Both the position numbers and the translations under genes were made by a program. From positions 1 to 10,403 of the forward strand of contig CALUWZ010000054.1 in assembly GCA_944324625.1 (NCBI GenBank): a stretch of 10,403 nucleotides of DNA. The letters run 5' to 3'. The notes beneath the pieces were generated by a model that saw only the letters and a list, made by a program, of their open reading frames with translations, was not told where the DNA came from and did not search any database. Below, piece after piece: positions 6,841-10,403 of this stretch. Numbering within the stretch: the stretch's first letter is position 1; every line of letters starts with the position of its first letter. This stretch comes from an uncultured Mailhella sp. Lineage in GTDB: Bacteria; Desulfobacterota; Desulfovibrionia; Desulfovibrionales; Desulfovibrionaceae.

Positions 6841-7164
6841 TTATTTTTTCAGCTCTTCCATTTGTTCCGCAAGACGCCTGCGAACCGTTTCGGCAGTACA
6901 GGACAAAAAAGTTTCCAAACAGCACAAAACAAGACTGTAATACATATTGGTGCCCCGCTTTTCCACGGAAACAATGCCTGCCTCTTTCAACACCGACAAG
7001 TGTTTGGAAATTGTGGAAATATCATCACCGATAAGCTCCTGCAGTTCGCATACGCACTTTTCACCGCTTTGCAGGGCATGAACCATTATCAGTCTTGTGG
7101 GATGTCCCAAGGCTTTAAAAATTTTTGCCTGTTCGGCCAGCAGTGCTTTGGAATAAATAAGCAT
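6841..7164 (-). CDS. arsR: ArsR/SmtB-family arsenic-responsive repressor
   Basis: A 107-residue winged-helix repressor that leaves its operator when trivalent arsenic or antimony binds. Start chosen at ATG 7164 (MLIYSKALLAEQAKIFKALG); a reading 20 codons longer from 7224 would run through the operator and the promoter. KALGHPTRLIMVHAL (17-31) is the typical first helix pair. C37-V-C39 in GEKCVCELQ is the As(III)-binding motif of classical ArsR. DISTISKHLSVLKEAGIVSVEKRGTN (48-73) contains the recognition helix and wing. Three further cysteines sit near the C-terminus (C81, C82, C89), so an additional or different ligand set is possible. GGTG lies 5 nt before the start, a modest ribosome binding site. 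The operator over its own -10 implies autorepression. Confidence 0.94.
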   Translation of the reverse strand: MLIYSKALLAEQAKIFKALGHPTRLIMVHALQSGEKCVCELQELIGDDISTISKHLSVLKEAGIVSVEKRGTNMYYSLVLCCLETFLSCTAETVRRRLAEQMEELKK

Positions 7165-7179
7165 AAATACACCATTCTT

Positions 7180-7201
7180 TATTTGGCTTTTTGGCAAAAT
7201 A
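7180..7201. promoter_or_regulatory. ArsR operator before arsR
   Basis: An imperfect inverted repeat, TATTTGGC (7180-7187) and GGCAAAATA (7193-7201), matching the permease operator at 20 of 22 positions when read in the opposite orientation. It fully covers the predicted -10 of arsR (7196-7201) and lies 15 bp before the start codon. Autorepression is the natural reading. Confidence 0.78.
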
Positions 7202-7224
7202 ACAAATTTAAAATATCCGGTCAA
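7196..7224 (-). promoter_or_regulatory. arsR promoter
   Basis: On the minus strand: -35 TTGACC (7219-7224; five of six consensus bases), 17-bp spacer, -10 TATTTT (7196-7201) that is part of the operator. The -35 begins one base after the T-run of the preceding PEP synthase terminator, so terminator, promoter and operator are packed end to end. Confidence 0.7.
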
Positions 7225-7225
7225 T

Positions 7226-7255
7226 AAAAAAAGGAGGGCGAACCCTCCTTTTTTT
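7226..7255 (-). terminator. Strong rho-independent terminator of the PEP synthase gene
   Basis: AGGAGGG (7232-7238) and CCCTCCT (7243-7249) form a G/C-rich stem with a 4-base loop, TTCG when read on the minus strand. A runs at 7226-7231 give the U-tract in the minus-strand transcript. The flanking A and T runs also pair, so it could work in both directions. It begins 13 bp past the PEP synthase stop codon. Confidence 0.92.
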
Positions 7256-7268
7256 ACTATTCATGCAA

Positions 7269-10200
7269 TTAGAATTTTTTGCGCTGTTCTTCCAATGCTT
7301 TGGTCTGTTCTTCAAAACTTGCAAAACCTGCCTGATGCAGCGCATCTTCAACAGTTGCAGACCAATCCCAAGCAGCATAAATTGTCGGCTTGTGGAATGT
7401 AGCACGGAAGTTTTCCATTTCTGTTCTCGCTTCACTTTCTTTGACGGTGCCCATGGCTTTGCGCAGATTTTCCTGCAGTCTTGCCATTTCTCCGTTATAC
7501 CATTCATGAAGTTCAACGCCATTGACATATTTTTTAAGGATATGTTCATAACCGTTTTCTTTCATGAGAGCAACGAGGTTGTCATAATGCTGCTTGCCGA
7601 TCCATTCGCCGAGCTTGGAAGTCGGAATATTTTCGGCTTCAACTTTTGCAACGTCAAGTTTGGTCTGATAATACGTATCAGGCACAACAGAAGCGGATAC
7701 AATACCTGCGATGGCAACAAGACCGCGGAGAATGACGCTGTTGGAAATGCCCTGACCGCAGAATCCTACTTTCTTGCCAAACTTTTGACCGGTAAAGATT
7801 GTAGTCAGCAAAGCCCAAACAACCGCAGGATCTTCTTCATCATAGATATGAGACAGGCTTGCATTGTCACGGTCAGTGCCAAGCACCATTTGTGTCATGT
7901 CGTTGGAACCGATGGAGAATCCGTCAAATTCCTGAATAAACTGTTTTGCCAAAATAGCATTGGCAGGAATTTCAGACATTTGAATAATTTTCAGGCCGTC
8001 CTGACCGCTGACCAGCTTATGCACGGTTTCAAGATAAGAACGCATGGCGCGTGCTTCTTCCAAAGTACGTACAAAAGGCAGCATAATCTGCAGGTTTTTG
8101 CCGCCGTATACACCGCGGGCAAGCTTGAAAGCTTCAAGTTCCCAGTCGTGAATATTGCGGGATACGCCGCGGAAACCCAACATGGGGTTGTCTTCATTTT
8201 GTTCAAAGAGGCAGCCGCCGAGAAGATTGTAATATTCGTTGGATTTAAAGTCAGTGGTGCGGTAAATGATATCTTTGCCGTAGAAAGCCATTGCAAACAA
8301 AGCAAGGTTTTGAGCAAGAGTCTGAATATAATGTTCCTTGCCTGTTTTGTAGCCTCTGCTGGTAATGATTTCCTTAATTTTTCTCGGAATAGCCTGCAGC
8401 TCTTCCATTTCCTTGCTCATGCCGCATTTGAGGCCAACTTCGCGGCGAAGTTCGGTAATGCGTTTCAAGGCGGCAAGAATTTGGGCATCTTCCTTTACTT
8501 TTTCATACTGGGAATGCACAAGTGCGTCAATACGGAGCATTTCTGAAAGCTTTTCTTCAGAAGTGCCTGCAAAAGCAAGGAGTTCTTCTTCATAACCGAA
8601 AATAATGCGGATATGTTCGGAAAGACTGGATGATGTGCGCAGGGTATCCTGATAACGCAGGGCATTTTCAAAATATTCGTCAAGCTTGTGTTCAAGTTCA
8701 CGGATTTTTCTTTGCTGAGCAAGAACTTCTTCCGTTCCCTGCGGTTCATAATTGACAGCGGCTTCAATTTCTTGGGCAAGACCGGTTACACGGCCAACGT
8801 GGTCGCGCATTTTAAGATCAAGCGTTACAAGACCGCTGGCAAGCTGTTCCTGCATAATCTTGGTAAGAGAATTTTCAAGGGTTGCAAGCTGGGCAGAAAC
8901 CAAATCTTCCAAAGTGCCGTTGTCATAAGCTTCCAAAGCTTTGGGGTGTACGCCTACGTTGCCGAGCATAAATTCCGCGCGCAGAAGGCCTACTTCAAAA
9001 TCTTCCACATTACGCAGACGGGAAAGGAAAAGTGCCTGTGTTACGTCCGCAAGCACAAGACCGATATGGGTCTTGGTTTTGGGAAGTTTGTCAAGGTTCA
9101 TTTCGCCGCCAAGTTCATGAAGAGGCAGAAGTCCGCGGTATACACGGCCTCTGGTGCCGTCAACCGTCACTTCCTGTCCGTCAAGAGCACGCAGTGTTTC
9201 GTTTCTCTGAATACCGATAACAGCCGCAATGCCTAGCTCGCGGGATGTAATGGCGGCATGGCTTGTATCACCGCCTACGTCAGCCAAAATAGCGGACGCT
9301 ACGCGCATGCCGGGAACCATATCGGGGTCTGTTCTTTCGGCGGCAAGAATATCGCCTTTGCCGACTTTATTGAGTTCAAGGGCAGAACGCAGAAAACGCA
9401 CGGTACCTTGGCCTGCGCCGCGGGATGCTCCGTTGCCTTCAAGAATGACTTCTGCTTTTTCGGCTGCTTTTTCATCCACTTCCAAACGGCGCATGAAAAT
9501 AGTATTGGGATGAAGTTCAAGTTCTTCATTCCAGCGGGTTTCTGGACGGGCCTGAACAAACCACAGCTCATCGTTGGCATCAAAGCAAAATTCGGTATCC
9601 ATAATCATGCTGCCGTAAGCTTTGCTGATAATGCGGACAGCTTTGGCAATGTCTTCTGCCTGATTAATGGTAAGCGCCCATTTGTTGACGTCGTTTTTAT
9701 CCACGTCGATTTCTTTGGTGCCGCCCTTGGCGTCATAAATAATTTTCTTGGTTTTGCTGCCAAGATTGCGCACAACGACTTCTGCTCCGTCATCACGCTG
9801 GAACACATAATATTTGTCAGGAGTTACCATGCCGCCCACAACTGCTTCGCCGAGACCGTAGCTGGCATCGATGCTGACAAGATCATTGCGCACCGTGCCG
9901 CGGCAGCCTGAAGCTGTATCGGCGGCAAAAGCAGTACCGGAAACAACGGGGTTAATCATGCGCATGATACATACTGACAAAGAAGTCTGCTCAATTGCCC
10001 ATTCTTTCTTTGCCTGCACTGCAAGTTCTTCATCACCGGTGGCTTCAGCCTGAGTGATGCCGTCACGGATGGCTTCGCGGCGGTATGTCATGGAGCGGAG
10101 GTTATAAGCGGATGCACAGTCCCAATGATAGGCCTGTACAACTCTGTCTTCACCCACAATATTCAAATACGTATCCTGCAGACCTGCAAAAGCTTTTTTG

Positions 10201-10403
10201 CGTGAATCTTCGCCAGCGGCAGAAGAACGGACGGCAACGGGAACATCTTCCACGCCGGCTTCTTTGCAGATGGCTTTATATGCTTCGCGCACGGCGGTAT
10301 CCACTTCTTTGGGCAGATCCACGGACAAAATGGCGGACTGCACCAAAACGGAACGTTTGCGGAGCTGGTCAATCACTTCCTGAGAAGTGGCAAAACCTTC
10401 AAC
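7269..10403 (-). CDS. ppsA: Phosphoenolpyruvate synthase, long form (N-terminus outside the window)
   Basis: Makes PEP from pyruvate and ATP, releasing AMP and phosphate; the entry to gluconeogenesis during growth on pyruvate or lactate. The frame is open to the window edge and gives 1044 residues; numbering here starts at the GTG at 10376, an internal codon. The ATP-grasp domain shows VAVRSSAAGEDSRKKAFAGL (47-66), DTYLN, GYGL-like SYGLGEAVVGGMVTPDKYYV (172-191) and VQARPETRW. The mobile phosphohistidine domain has GGDTSHAAITSRELGIAAVIG with catalytic H373. The PEP/pyruvate domain begins GLLRAEFMLGNVGVHPKAL (463-481), then GFRGVSR, IMLPFVRTLEEA, SEIPANAILA, FSIGSNDMTQMVLGTDRD and FCGQG with catalytic C873. 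H373 and C873 are 500 residues apart, against about 330 in E. coli PpsA, owing to a helical insert at about 485-695. About 130 residues follow the core. Pyruvate phosphate dikinase is less likely given the GSNDMTQ and RSSAAGED signatures. Confidence 0.92.
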   Translation of the reverse strand, partial: VEGFATSQEVIDQLRKRSVLVQSAILSVDLPKEVDTAVREAYKAICKEAGVEDVPVAVRSSAAGEDSRKKAFAGLQDTYLNIVGEDRVVQAYHWDCASAYNLRSMTYRREAIRDGITQAEATGDEELAVQAKKEWAIEQTSLSVCIMRMINPVVSGTAFAADTASGCRGTVRNDLVSIDASYGLGEAVVGGMVTPDKYYVFQRDDGAEVVVRNLGSKTKKIIYDAKGGTKEIDVDKNDVNKWALTINQAEDIAKAVRIISKAYGSMIMDTEFCFDANDELWFVQARPETRWNEELELHPNTIFMRRLEVDEKAAEKAEVILEGNGASRGAGQGTVRFLRSALELNKVGKGDILAAERTDPDMVPGMRVASAILADVGGDTSHAAITSRELGIAAVIGIQRNETLRALDGQEVTVDGTRGRVYRGLLPLHELGGEMNLDKLPKTKTHIGLVLADVTQALFLSRLRNVEDFEVGLLRAEFMLGNVGVHPKALEAYDNGTLEDLVSAQLATLENSLTKIMQEQLASGLVTLDLKMRDHVGRVTGLAQEIEAAVNYEPQGTEEVLAQQRKIRELEHKLDEYFENALRYQDTLRTSSSLSEHIRIIFGYEEELLAFAGTSEEKLSEMLRIDALVHSQYEKVKEDAQILAALKRITELRREVGLKCGMSKEMEELQAIPRKIKEIITSRGYKTGKEHYIQTLAQNLALFAMAFYGKDIIYRTTDFKSNEYYNLLGGCLFEQNEDNPMLGFRGVSRNIHDWELEAFKLARGVYGGKNLQIMLPFVRTLEEARAMRSYLETVHKLVSGQDGLKIIQMSEIPANAILAKQFIQEFDGFSIGSNDMTQMVLGTDRDNASLSHIYDEEDPAVVWALLTTIFTGQKFGKKVGFCGQGISNSVILRGLVAIAGIVSASVVPDTYYQTKLDVAKVEAENIPTSKLGEWIGKQHYDNLVALMKENGYEHILKKYVNGVELHEWYNGEMARLQENLRKAMGTVKESEARTEMENFRATFHKPTIYAAWDWSATVEDALHQAGFASFEEQTKALEEQRKKF

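Noticed and set aside
7263..8546. 427-codon open frame on the plus strand
   Set aside because: It is fully antisense to the PEP synthase gene, shows no recognisable family, and has odd composition (Phe, His and Asn-rich). It arises from codon bias of the real gene.
9258..9911. 217-codon open frame on the plus strand
   Set aside because: Antisense to the ATP-grasp region of PEP synthase, where motifs on the minus strand are unmistakable.
1..10403. CRISPR array, tRNA/rRNA genes, insertion sequences or prophage genes
   Set aside because: No regularly spaced direct repeats, no cloverleaf or rRNA-like sequence, and no transposase, integrase or phage protein motif were seen on either strand.

Overview
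The window looks like chromosomal DNA of a Gram-negative (outer-membrane) anaerobe. Evidence: a type V autotransporter, a cobalamin-biosynthesis gene, and a very long phosphoenolpyruvate synthase, with A/T-leaning composition judged by eye, not counted. The long PEP synthase recalls, from memory, forms annotated in Desulfovibrionaceae, and an adhesin-like autotransporter fits a host-associated member. That placement is a low-confidence inference; a Negativicute or another gut proteobacterium cannot be excluded.

Layout. Positions 1-244 (minus) hold the N-terminus of UvrB. A complete autotransporter gene (262-3378, minus) lies directly upstream of it. A 239-bp divergent intergenic region (3379-3617) carries promoter candidates, a small inverted repeat over one -35 element, and a pair of 15-bp inverted repeats (14/15) that frame the best promoter. 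On the plus strand, three close-packed genes follow: cbiB (3618-4631), a Cys-rich small thioredoxin (4651-4998) and a thioredoxin-type arsenate reductase arsC (4991-5398, overlapping by 8 nt). A convergent gap with terminator hairpins separates them from a minus-strand ArsP-like permease (5568-6623) and its upstream regulator arsR (6841-7164). A strong terminator (7226-7255) then ends a long PEP synthase gene (7269 to the window edge, minus), whose start lies outside the window.

How the genes work together. The middle third is a split arsenic-resistance locus. The thioredoxin would recycle ArsC, ArsC reduces arsenate to arsenite, the permease exports the trivalent arsenical, and ArsR senses it. 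Two 22-bp sites matching at 20/22 positions overlap the predicted -10 elements of arsR and of the permease gene, so both look ArsR-repressed. No such site is seen before cbiB, the thioredoxin gene or arsC, so the reductase branch is probably under the cbiB promoter. The autotransporter may be expressed in an ON/OFF way if the inverted repeats or the A-tract in its promoter region are active. uvrB, 17 bp downstream and without a clear ribosome binding site, could be affected by read-through.

No CRISPR array, tRNA, rRNA, insertion sequence, integrase or phage gene was seen. No wholly new multi-gene system is evident. The points most worth a second look are the promoter architecture before the autotransporter, the paired ArsR operators, the Cys-rich thioredoxin fused translationally to arsC, and the enlarged PEP synthase.
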